From: an uncultured Planctomycetaceae bacterium
GTDB lineage: Bacteria; Planctomycetota; Planctomycetia; Planctomycetales; Planctomycetaceae
Reading direction: 5' to 3'
Assembly (NCBI GenBank): GCA_903823545.1
Contig: CAIJTL010001666.1
Location: forward strand, 1-5,020
DNA length: 5,020 bases
The position numbers and the translations under genes are program-made. This document shows positions 1-5,020 of the stretch, piece after piece (the first letter of the stretch is position 1; each line of letters begins with the position of its first letter). The notes beneath the pieces were generated by a model. It was not told where the DNA came from, ran no database searches, and worked only from the letters and a program-made list of their open reading frames with translations.

Positions 1-2
1 AG

Positions 3-1193
3 GTCGATGCGGTCTCGGTGCAGTTGGTGCATGTGGCCGATGAGAAGCGAGTGAATGACTTGGCATTCGCTTCCAATAGCGCGTGGCACGCGACGGTCGG
101 CGAAGACGGCATCGCCAAACTTTGGGACACCGGCAGCGGCAACGTCATGCGTGCGTTTCCTGGATTGCAGGGACGCGCGATCTCGGTGGCGATCAGTCAG
201 AACGCTCAGCAACTTGCCGCTGGTGGTGCCGACAAAACGATTCGCGTTTGGAATCTCAACAACGCTCAGCCTCAAGTCCGTTACGAAACGCCAGCGGAGG
301 TCGCACGATTGGGCTTCAGCCCTGACAACACAAAGCTCATCGCGGCTGGCTCTGACAACGCGCTGCGAGCTTTCGATCCAACTCCGCCGAATCCGCAACC
401 AGCAGAGCCACCAACTCGGCCAATCGCACAAACGCTGACGGGACACACAGCGGCCATCGGCTCGGTGGTCTTTGCTCCGAACAATCGCACGGCGATCTCG
501 GCCTCGGCAGATGGCAGTGTGAAGACTTGGGAAATCGCCGCGGCCTCATTTACCGCGAACCTCGCAGGCCACGGTTCGCAGATTTACGGAGTTGCGTTCA
601 GTCCCGATGGCAAACTGCTGGCGTCCGCTTCGAACGACAAGACGATTCGCTTGTGGGATGTCGAAAAGAAGGCAGCGATTCGAGTCGTTAGCACTCAGCA
701 ACAGCCGGTCTACGGAGTGGTCTTCACTCCCGATGCAAAGTCGCTCGTCATCGCGTGCGCTGACAAAGCGGTCAAGTTGTTGAATCTCGAAAACGGCTCC
801 GAACTACGCGTCTACAAAGGCCCGGAGTTCCCGGTTTACTCGGTGTCGCTCAGCCCCGATGGTCGCACCATTGCCGGAGGTGGCGTCGGCCTTGGTCCAA
901 ATCGGCCGATCTTCATTTGGAACATCGACTCGCCAGACCCGGTCAAGAAACTTGATGGGCACAAAGATGATGTCTACCGAGTCCGCTTCAATGCGGCAGG
1001 GAACAAGCTGCTGTCGATCGGCTACACCGGAGCGTTCAACATTTGGGACATCGCTTCGGGCAAGCCGATCTTCACGTCGAAGATTCCGTCAATCACATAC
1101 GGCGGAAACTATGTCGCCGCTGGTGCTCGAATCGCAGCCACGGCGAACGACGGCAAAACCTATTTTGTTGATCTTCCCGCCGAGGCTCGCTAA
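3..1193 (+). CDS. WD40-repeat beta-propeller protein, 3' part (start outside window)
   Basis: The frame is open from the left edge (codons from base 3) to TAA at 1191-1193, giving 396 visible residues. A GTG at 18-20 could be read as a start, but the frame continues upstream without a stop and no ribosome site can be seen, so I treat the gene as truncated by the window. About eight WD40 repeats follow one another. The clearest is the blade beginning GHGSQ (codon at 567) with FSPDGKLLASASNDKTIRLWD; others begin with GHTAAI (441) and GHKDDV (957). Several blades lack the usual GH or end in a variant of WD (AFD, LLN, TWE). The last 40 or so residues (GGNYVAAG..., YFVDL) look like a closing partial blade. 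No membrane segment or catalytic motif is visible. WD40 propellers are binding scaffolds. In planctomycetes they are often joined to cytochrome-like or kinase domains, which could lie in the missing N-terminal part; that is inference. The gene ends 10 bases before a hairpin shared with the convergent tRNA gene. Confidence 0.93.
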   Translation, partial: VDAVSVQLVHVADEKRVNDLAFASNSAWHATVGEDGIAKLWDTGSGNVMRAFPGLQGRAISVAISQNAQQLAAGGADKTIRVWNLNNAQPQVRYETPAEVARLGFSPDNTKLIAAGSDNALRAFDPTPPNPQPAEPPTRPIAQTLTGHTAAIGSVVFAPNNRTAISASADGSVKTWEIAAASFTANLAGHGSQIYGVAFSPDGKLLASASNDKTIRLWDVEKKAAIRVVSTQQQPVYGVVFTPDAKSLVIACADKAVKLLNLENGSELRVYKGPEFPVYSVSLSPDGRTIAGGGVGLGPNRPIFIWNIDSPDPVKKLDGHKDDVYRVRFNAAGNKLLSIGYTGAFNIWDIASGKPIFTSKIPSITYGGNYVAAGARIAATANDGKTYFVDLPAEAR

Positions 1194-1199
1194 TCCAAC

Positions 1200-1234
1200 A
1201 AAAAAGGACTCACGGTGATTTGCCGTGAGTCCTT
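1200..1234 (-). terminator. Intrinsic terminator of the tRNA-Ser gene, possibly shared with the WD40 gene
   Basis: A perfect 12-bp inverted repeat (AAGGACTCACGG at 1204-1215, CCGTGAGTCCTT at 1223-1234) encloses a 7-base loop. Read on the minus strand, the stem is followed by a T-rich tail (complement of the A run at 1200-1205, then GTTGG), which is the classic rho-independent layout. It begins 8 bases after the tRNA 3' end. On the plus strand the same hairpin lies 10 bases after the WD40 stop codon but is followed only by TTGTGCC, so it would be a weaker terminator in that direction. It therefore fits best as the tRNA terminator, with a possible insulating role between the convergent genes. 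Confidence 0.85.
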
Positions 1235-1242
1235 GTGCCAAG

Positions 1243-1329
1243 CGGAGAGGGAGGGATTCGAACCCTCGGTGAGCTTGCACCCACACTAGTTTTCGAGACT
1301 AGCACAATCGGCCACTCTGTCACCTCTCC
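1243..1329 (-). tRNA. trnS(CGA): tRNA-Ser, anticodon CGA (reads UCG)
   Basis: The minus strand folds into a complete 87-nt class II tRNA. The acceptor stem is GGAGAGG (1329-1323) paired with CCTCTCC (1250-1244), with discriminator G at 1243. The D arm has a short 3-bp stem (ACA/TGT) around GAGTGGCCGAT. The anticodon stem CTAGT/ACTAG holds the loop CTCGAAA, so the anticodon is CGA. The variable arm is 18 nt and can form a GTGGG/CTCAC stem. The T arm is GAGGG-TTCGAAT-CCCTC. The long variable arm, 3-bp D stem and G discriminator are all serine features. CCA is not encoded: GCTTGG follows the acceptor, so CCA must be added by the nucleotidyltransferase. The gene is convergent with the WD40 gene and is followed by its own terminator hairpin. 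Confidence 0.97.
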
Positions 1330-1379
1330 GAGTTCGTTTTGGCGAACTTCCCGTGAGCCGCCGGCTCGTCGGGGCGGGG

Positions 1380-1409
1380 ATGATAGCGGCGGTTTCATCT
1401 TAGCGCCAA
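1380..1409 (-). promoter_or_regulatory. Possible sigma70-type promoter of the tRNA-Ser gene
   Basis: On the minus strand TTGGCG (complement of 1404-1409) and TATCAT (complement of 1380-1385) are separated by 18 bases, resembling -35 and -10 boxes. Transcription would start near 1373, giving a leader of roughly 44 nt before the tRNA 5' end at 1329. The match is moderate and planctomycete promoters are poorly defined, so this is a candidate only. Confidence 0.3.
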
Positions 1410-1462
1410 GCGTTGAAGTTTTGTCGCTCATTTCAGGGCATTTTGAGTGCTCGTCATGGCGA

Positions 1463-1487
1463 CCGAACGTTGCTTGCCAACGTTCGG
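1463..1487. repeat. Perfect 10-bp inverted repeat (hairpin)
   Basis: CCGAACGTTG (1463-1472) and CAACGTTCGG (1478-1487) are exact reverse complements around the 5-base loop CTTGC. There is no U tract on either side, so it does not look like an intrinsic terminator of either strand. It could be a short palindromic intergenic repeat, a protein-binding palindrome or a structured RNA element. No nearby gene ends at it, and the closest gene features are the tRNA start at 1329 and the start codon at 1845. Confidence 0.6.
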
Positions 1488-1630
1488 CGACTAAGCTGTC
1501 ACGTTGAGACGTTGTAAGCCTCGATCGGTTCAGGGGACAGAAAGGGGGGCTGGGCCATTTAGTCGCCTCCTGGCGATTTAGGCACTATGTCAGTCACTTC
1601 TCCGTGCCCTGCGCCCGTCTTTTGGCCGAT

Positions 1631-1702
1631 GCGGTTAGTTTGTAGCCCTGCCTTCGGGCGGTTCGACACAGACCGCCTGAAGCCGGGACTACCAACAGCC
1701 GC
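1631..1702. repeat. REP-like inverted pair (BIME-like palindromic element)
   Basis: The core arms 1642-1665 and 1669-1692 are reverse complements at 18 of 24 positions, with three further G-T pairs and a 3-base loop. Similarity continues outward with one indel (GCGGTTAGTTTGTAG against GCGGCTGTTGGTAG on the other strand), so the whole element is about 72 bases. Each arm, read from its outer end on its own strand, shows GTAG, two bases, then a 14-base small hairpin: CTGCC-TTCG-GGCGG on plus and CCGGC-TTCA-GGCGG on minus. GTAG followed by a hairpin is the known signature of REP sequences mobilised by RAYT (Y1-type) transposases. No transposase gene is in the window, so this would be a non-autonomous copy. 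GCCTTCGGG recurs at 1701-1709. Confidence 0.6.
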
Positions 1703-1785
1703 CTTCGGGATGCGGGCGCAACCCGTTCCAATAAGGAACACGGCCCCGCTTCAAAGCCCCGCTTCTTGAAAGGACGCGGCGGCCA

Positions 1786-1848
1786 ATGAGAGTTCCCGAA
1801 TCTCACAGTTCAATCACGACAAGAAACCAATCCCGGATTCACCAATGA
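1786..1848 (+). CDS. Possible 20-codon upstream ORF overlapping the next start (ATGA)
   Basis: ATG at 1786 begins MRVPESHSSITTR and ends at TGA 1846-1848. That stop overlaps the ATG of the large secreted-protein gene (1845-1847) in an ATGA arrangement, which often gives translational coupling. AAGGA at 1770-1774 lies 11 bases upstream, a plausible though slightly distant ribosome site. It is stronger than anything directly before the large gene, where only GGA at 1835-1837 is seen. The peptide is hydrophilic, with no signal peptide, no amino-acid run typical of attenuators and no recognisable family. It may be chance, since a frame this short is weak evidence. If translated, it would more likely control initiation than act as a peptide. 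Confidence 0.3.
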   Translation: MRVPESHSSITTRNQSRIHQ

Positions 1849-1913
1849 GAAGCACAAGCATCACACAATTCATCGCCGCGATGTTGATCGCGCTGGCGAC
1901 GGTCGTCTTGGCG
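1845..1913 (+). other. Sec signal peptide of the large secreted protein
   Basis: Codons 1-23 encode a basic start (R2), a hydrophobic core (FIAAMLIALATVVL) and a small-residue cleavage site V-L-A before D24. This is typical of signal peptidase I substrates. No lipobox cysteine is present, so a lipoprotein is unlikely. The peptide places the protein in the periplasm or outside the cell. Confidence 0.85.
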
Positions 1914-4900
1914 GATGAACCGCGATCAAGTGGGTTGCCGGTTGCGTTCACGCTCGACAAGCCCGGCGTCGTGACGCTCGTGGTGGATGACGCTCAGGGC
2001 AACCGAGTGCGGAACTTGATCGCAGAGACGCCGTTCGCGGCGGGCAAGCATGTCGTCGAGTGGGACGGCCTCGACGACCACGTGCCGGTGCAGGTGCATG
2101 CTCAGCCGGTGTTTCGCTTCGAGGGCGAACCTGTGCCGCCGGGCCGCTATGTGGTCCGCGGCCTTGTCCGTGACCCGGTGCAACTGCGGTATGACATGCC
2201 TTTCTACACAGCCGGGAATCCGCCCTGGGACACGATCGACGGACGCGGTGGCTGGCTCAGCGACTTCGGGCCGGCCTTGGCCGTGGCGAGCCTGCCTGCA
2301 AGGAAGCCTGGAGAGAAGCCGGAGGCGACACCGGCGATGCTCGTGGGCTCGGGCGTCGGCGAGGCATTTGGCTTGGTCTGGACCGATCTCGACGGTCAGC
2401 GGCTTGCGGGGGTGCGGGGCATTTCGGCCGGCGGCGGATGGTGCGGCGCCGAACTGCTGGCCCGCGACGGTGGGCCGGGCGCCGACGCCGCAGTGACAGC
2501 GTACACGGGCAACAACTGGCAGGAGTCGTTCGAGATGGAGGCCGTCACGCAGCAACCGCCGGTCGGGGCCTATCACGGGGCAGTGCGGACGATGTCGATG
2601 TGTTTGTGGGCCGCGGGCCGCAGAGTGTATCGGGGCGAAGCTGGCCAGAGCCTCGGCGGCTTGGCGGTTTACGACCGCGTCGTGGTCGCGGCCGTCACCA
2701 GCCAGAACAAGCTGCTCGTCATACGCGACGAACCGAAACGGGACGGCTCGCAGCCGGGGTTCGGGCTTCGTCACAGCGACCCGACGGTGCCTGGCAACCG
2801 TTCCGGCGTGAAGGCCGCCGAGGTGCCGCTCGATTCCCCGCGTGGCATGGTCGTGACGACCGACGGCCGGCATCTGCTGGCGATTAGCGGACAGCGGGTC
2901 GTGCGTTTTCCCTTTCCGCCGCAGGGCGAGCCGACCGTGCTGGTCGGGGCAGGCTTGCAGAAGCCGCAGCATCTGGCGATCGACGGCGACGGCAACCTTT
3001 ACGTCAGCGACCAGGGCACACATCAGGTGCTGGTGTTTGATCGGGAGGGCAGGCGGCTGCGGGCGATCGGCGTGCCAGGCGGGCCGCAGCTCGGCCCGTA
3101 TGACGAACGGCGGATGGCGAATCCTCGGGGCATCGCCATCTCGACCGACCGGCGGATCTGGGTCGCGGAAGACTCCTTCCATCCCCGGCGCATCAGCATC
3201 TGGAACTTGGATGGCACGTTCGTCAAGGCGATGTATGGCAATAACAACTATGGCGGTGGCGGCATGGTGGATGCCGGCGACTCCGGCCGCGGCTATGTCA
3301 CCGAGCACGGCGGCACGCTGCAACTGCGGCTCGACGGCGAGCGGGGCGTGAGCCGCATCGAGGCCATCCTCGCGCTGCCCGGTCAGAGTGTCGCTGCGCC
3401 ATTGATCGCCCAGCATGTCTCGTTCGGTCGCCTCATGGGGCATGTCGTCGATCACCAAGGGCGGCGGTATCTCTCCAACGCCTACTGCACCGCGGCCGGT
3501 GGCGGCAATCATTCCGACCACACGATCACACTCTGGAAGGCAGGAGACGAGTCGAAGAAGTCCGGTCGTCCCGGTCAGGATCTGCCCGTGCCCGTCGCCT
3601 CGGTGGGCGAGGCGCAGAGCTGGGGCGTGCTCAAGCAGCCGGAGTTCGCGGCGCGCTGGCCGGCGGGGATCGACCCCAAAGGGCAGCCGCAGAAGAACTT
3701 CGCTCAGTATGCGTGGTCCGACCTAAACGGCAACGGCAAGGTGGAGCCTGACGAGGTGCAGATGGTGTCGAAGCCCGAATGGCGAACCCGTGGCAACCCC
3801 GGCACCGTGACCCTGAGCGAAGACCTGGCGATCGTGGACTGTCTGGGCCACCGTTACCGGCCGGTGCGATTCACCGAGGACGGCGCGCCTTACTACGACC
3901 TCATGAAGAGCGACCACATCTTCCCCGCCGCGCGGCCCTCCCCAACGACCGGCGGCGGCCAAGTGATCGACGGCGGCAATGGCTGGGCGGTCACGACTTG
4001 GTCGCCGGATGGGATTCCCGGCGGCTACGTGGCGGGTGCCAAAGACGGCGTGGTCCGCTGGCGCTATCCGGCGAGGGCGATCGGCAACCACGCGGGCTAC
4101 GCCGTGGGACCGCCGGACAAGCCGGGGGAATTGATCGCGCTTTCGGGTCTGGCCGGCCGGCCGTTCACGCCGCGGGGCACGAACGAACGTCTCTGGGCGA
4201 CCGTGGGCCTGAAGGGCAATCTCCATGTCATGACGACCGACGGCGTCTTCGTGGCCACGCTCTTCAAGGATTACCGGCAAGGGAAGCCCGGCCCGGCCGC
4301 GGCTGAGCGCGGGGCACTCCTGAACGACATGAGTCTCGGAGACGATGCGTGGAGCACCACCTTGACGCAGTCGAGCGATGGCAAGATCTCCATCGTTGGC
4401 GGTCACGACTCAACTTGGGTCACCCGAGTGGACGGCCTGGAGAGCATCCGCCGGCTGCCGGAAAGCGTGGTGACCATCGAGGAGCCGCCGGCCCGGTGGC
4501 TGGCGGGCTACACCGCAGGCGGGTTCCGCCGGAAGCTAACCGTCGAGCACGTCGCGCACTTGAACCGTTCCCTGGCCGACGTCCCCGTGCTGGTGAAACT
4601 GACTGCGGAACGGTTCGACTTCTCACACTCGACTCCCTCCGGCAACGACATCCGCTTCACGGCCGCCGACGGCGTCACGCTGCTGGACTTCGAGCGAGTG
4701 CGGCACGACGCGAAAGCTCGAGAGGCTTCCTACTGGGTGCGAGTGCCGCGGATCTGGGCGCACGGCGTCAACTTCTACGTCTACTACCGCCCGACCCCGA
4801 ATGCCGGCCTCGCCTCCGGCGCGAAAATGTGGGCGGCCAAGAGCTATCGTGCCGTCCTGCACATGGATGAAGCCGAGGGGGCGACGCTCTTCGACGCGAC

Positions 4901-5020
4901 GGCGAATGCGCGGAATCTTGGGCTCGGCAGCCGGACCCTGGGAGCCACCGGCCAGATCGGCAATGGCGTGAGCGGCACGGGGGGCGCAGGAGATCGCACC
5001 GAAGCGGCCATGCTGGCGGG
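1845..5020 (+). CDS. Large secreted NHL-repeat protein with FlgD-like, EF-hand-like, DUF2341 and LamG-like regions (3' end outside window)
   Basis: Reading codon by codon from ATG 1845, I found no stop up to the right edge, so at least 1,058 residues are encoded and the gene is incomplete. The start is supported by a good signal peptide: MRSTS, a hydrophobic core at residues 9-22 and a VLA cleavage site after A23. No start codon lies upstream in this frame before TGA at 1767. Residues 33-106 resemble a FlgD-like Ig domain (VTLVVDDAQGNRVRNL, AGKHVVEWDGLDD, PPGRYVVRG). NHL-type propeller repeats follow at about 330-365, 371-409 (HLAIDGDGNLYVSDQG) and 424-465 (PRGIAISTDRRIWVAED), with more propeller-like strands to about 870. 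An EF-hand-like loop lies at 626-637. Residues 894-996 match DUF2341 (FRRKLTV, GNDIRF, YWVRVPRIW, FYVYYRP), and a LamG-like fold appears to begin near 1001 (AVLHMDEAEG). No catalytic motif was recognised. The protein is probably exported and binds surface or polymeric material; its ligand is unknown. Codon use is much more GC-rich than in the WD40 gene. Confidence 0.92.
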   Translation, partial: MRSTSITQFIAAMLIALATVVLADEPRSSGLPVAFTLDKPGVVTLVVDDAQGNRVRNLIAETPFAAGKHVVEWDGLDDHVPVQVHAQPVFRFEGEPVPPGRYVVRGLVRDPVQLRYDMPFYTAGNPPWDTIDGRGGWLSDFGPALAVASLPARKPGEKPEATPAMLVGSGVGEAFGLVWTDLDGQRLAGVRGISAGGGWCGAELLARDGGPGADAAVTAYTGNNWQESFEMEAVTQQPPVGAYHGAVRTMSMCLWAAGRRVYRGEAGQSLGGLAVYDRVVVAAVTSQNKLLVIRDEPKRDGSQPGFGLRHSDPTVPGNRSGVKAAEVPLDSPRGMVVTTDGRHLLAISGQRVVRFPFPPQGEPTVLVGAGLQKPQHLAIDGDGNLYVSDQGTHQVLVFDREGRRLRAIGVPGGPQLGPYDERRMANPRGIAISTDRRIWVAEDSFHPRRISIWNLDGTFVKAMYGNNNYGGGGMVDAGDSGRGYVTEHGGTLQLRLDGERGVSRIEAILALPGQSVAAPLIAQHVSFGRLMGHVVDHQGRRYLSNAYCTAAGGGNHSDHTITLWKAGDESKKSGRPGQDLPVPVASVGEAQSWGVLKQPEFAARWPAGIDPKGQPQKNFAQYAWSDLNGNGKVEPDEVQMVSKPEWRTRGNPGTVTLSEDLAIVDCLGHRYRPVRFTEDGAPYYDLMKSDHIFPAARPSPTTGGGQVIDGGNGWAVTTWSPDGIPGGYVAGAKDGVVRWRYPARAIGNHAGYAVGPPDKPGELIALSGLAGRPFTPRGTNERLWATVGLKGNLHVMTTDGVFVATLFKDYRQGKPGPAAAERGALLNDMSLGDDAWSTTLTQSSDGKISIVGGHDSTWVTRVDGLESIRRLPESVVTIEEPPARWLAGYTAGGFRRKLTVEHVAHLNRSLADVPVLVKLTAERFDFSHSTPSGNDIRFTAADGVTLLDFERVRHDAKAREASYWVRVPRIWAHGVNFYVYYRPTPNAGLASGAKMWAAKSYRAVLHMDEAEGATLFDATANARNLGLGSRTLGATGQIGNGVSGTGGAGDRTEAAMLA
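3720..3755 (+). other. EF-hand/dockerin-like calcium loop inside the secreted protein
   Basis: Residues 626-637 read D-L-N-G-N-G-K-V-E-P-D-E. This has the canonical loop ligands at positions 1 (D), 3 (N), 5 (N) and 12 (E), glycine at 6 and a hydrophobic residue at 8. Such single loops are common in planctomycete secreted proteins and usually bind calcium to stabilise the fold. I see no second loop nearby, so it is not a full dockerin or paired EF-hand. The preceding W-S fits the 'WSDLNGNG' form often embedded in propeller proteins. Confidence 0.7.

Larger units (their letters stand above)
1330..1785. other. Intergenic region without a convincing protein gene
   Basis: These 456 bases separate the tRNA from the short ORF and secreted-protein gene. 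Open frames across them (for example minus 1594-1806, plus 1587-1769) have no recognisable domain and run straight through the palindromic element. What can be seen is mostly structure. A 6-bp hairpin AGTTCG/CGAACT lies at 1331-1348, just upstream of the tRNA. GAGCC-GCC-GGCTC lies at 1355-1367. A perfect 10-bp hairpin is at 1463-1487. TCGCC-TCCT-GGCGA at 1563-1576 is flanked on both sides by TTTAG. The REP-like inverted pair spans 1631-1702. A 5-bp hairpin GTTCC-AATAA-GGAAC is at 1725-1739. ACGTTG also recurs at 1467, 1501 and 1509. I found no convincing promoter for the downstream gene. Confidence 0.7.

Noticed and set aside
18..20. GTG at 18 as the true start of the WD40 gene
   Set aside because: The reading frame is open to the left edge, no ribosome site can be assessed, and the propeller seems to begin at or before this point, so truncation by the window is more likely.
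1243..1329. tRNA-Ser as an integration (att) site for a mobile element
   Set aside because: I saw no integrase gene and no repeated copy of the tRNA 3' end elsewhere in the window.
1210..1507. Open frames on both strands over the tRNA
   Set aside because: They translate straight through the tRNA-Ser gene and its terminator hairpin; no family resemblance.
1330..1785. CRISPR array
   Set aside because: The repeats seen are inverted or irregularly spaced short motifs; there are no regularly spaced direct repeats with unique spacers.
1559..1806. Small ORFs on both strands in the intergenic region
   Set aside because: They cross the REP-like palindrome and match no recognisable protein. Apparent coding is explained by lack of stops in GC-rich repeat DNA.
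1926..3521. A 531-codon open frame on the minus strand
   Set aside because: It lies opposite the secreted-protein gene, is rich in R, H, P and A, shows no domain, and is the kind of antisense frame that strong GC bias at third positions produces. The plus frame has a signal peptide and several recognisable domains across the same bases.
3723..4406. A 227-codon minus-strand open frame, and plus-strand frames such as 3779-4306 and 4349-4870
   Set aside because: All overlap the unbroken frame carrying the EF-hand-like, propeller and DUF2341 regions, and their translations are low-complexity R/G/P/A sequence.

Overview
The window looks like chromosomal DNA of a planctomycete-type bacterium. This is inferred from protein style: a long WD40-repeat protein, a very large secreted protein joining a FlgD-like Ig fold, NHL repeats, an EF-hand-like loop, DUF2341 and a LamG-like start, and an intergenic region carrying a GTAG-headed hairpin pair of the REP kind. 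No taxonomic marker gene is present, so the assignment is tentative.

Layout. (1) Positions 3-1193, plus strand: the 3' part of a WD40 beta-propeller gene whose true start lies left of the window. (2) Positions 1200-1329: a tRNA-Ser(CGA) gene on the minus strand, followed by a perfect 12-bp hairpin with a U-rich tail on that strand. The tRNA and the WD40 gene converge on this hairpin. (3) Positions 1330-1844: about 515 bases without a convincing protein gene. They hold a possible tRNA promoter, several hairpins, a REP-like inverted pair, and a possible 20-codon upstream ORF that overlaps the next start codon as ATGA. (4) Position 1845 to the right edge, plus strand: a single uninterrupted reading frame of at least 1,058 codons with a clear signal peptide. 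It runs off the window. A long minus-strand open frame opposite it (1926-3521) is a shadow and should not be annotated.

The two protein genes share an orientation but are separated by the oppositely oriented tRNA and the repeat region, so they are not an operon. Both encode propeller or repeat proteins suited to binding rather than to obvious catalysis. The large one should be exported and may bind carbohydrate or other surface material through its LamG-like end. The base composition changes clearly between them: sampled rows are 53-58% G+C in the WD40 gene and 73-75% in the secreted-protein gene.

I see no defence system, CRISPR array, insertion sequence or phage module. The most useful second looks are the full architecture of the large secreted protein, the REP-like element and the small overlapping ORF.
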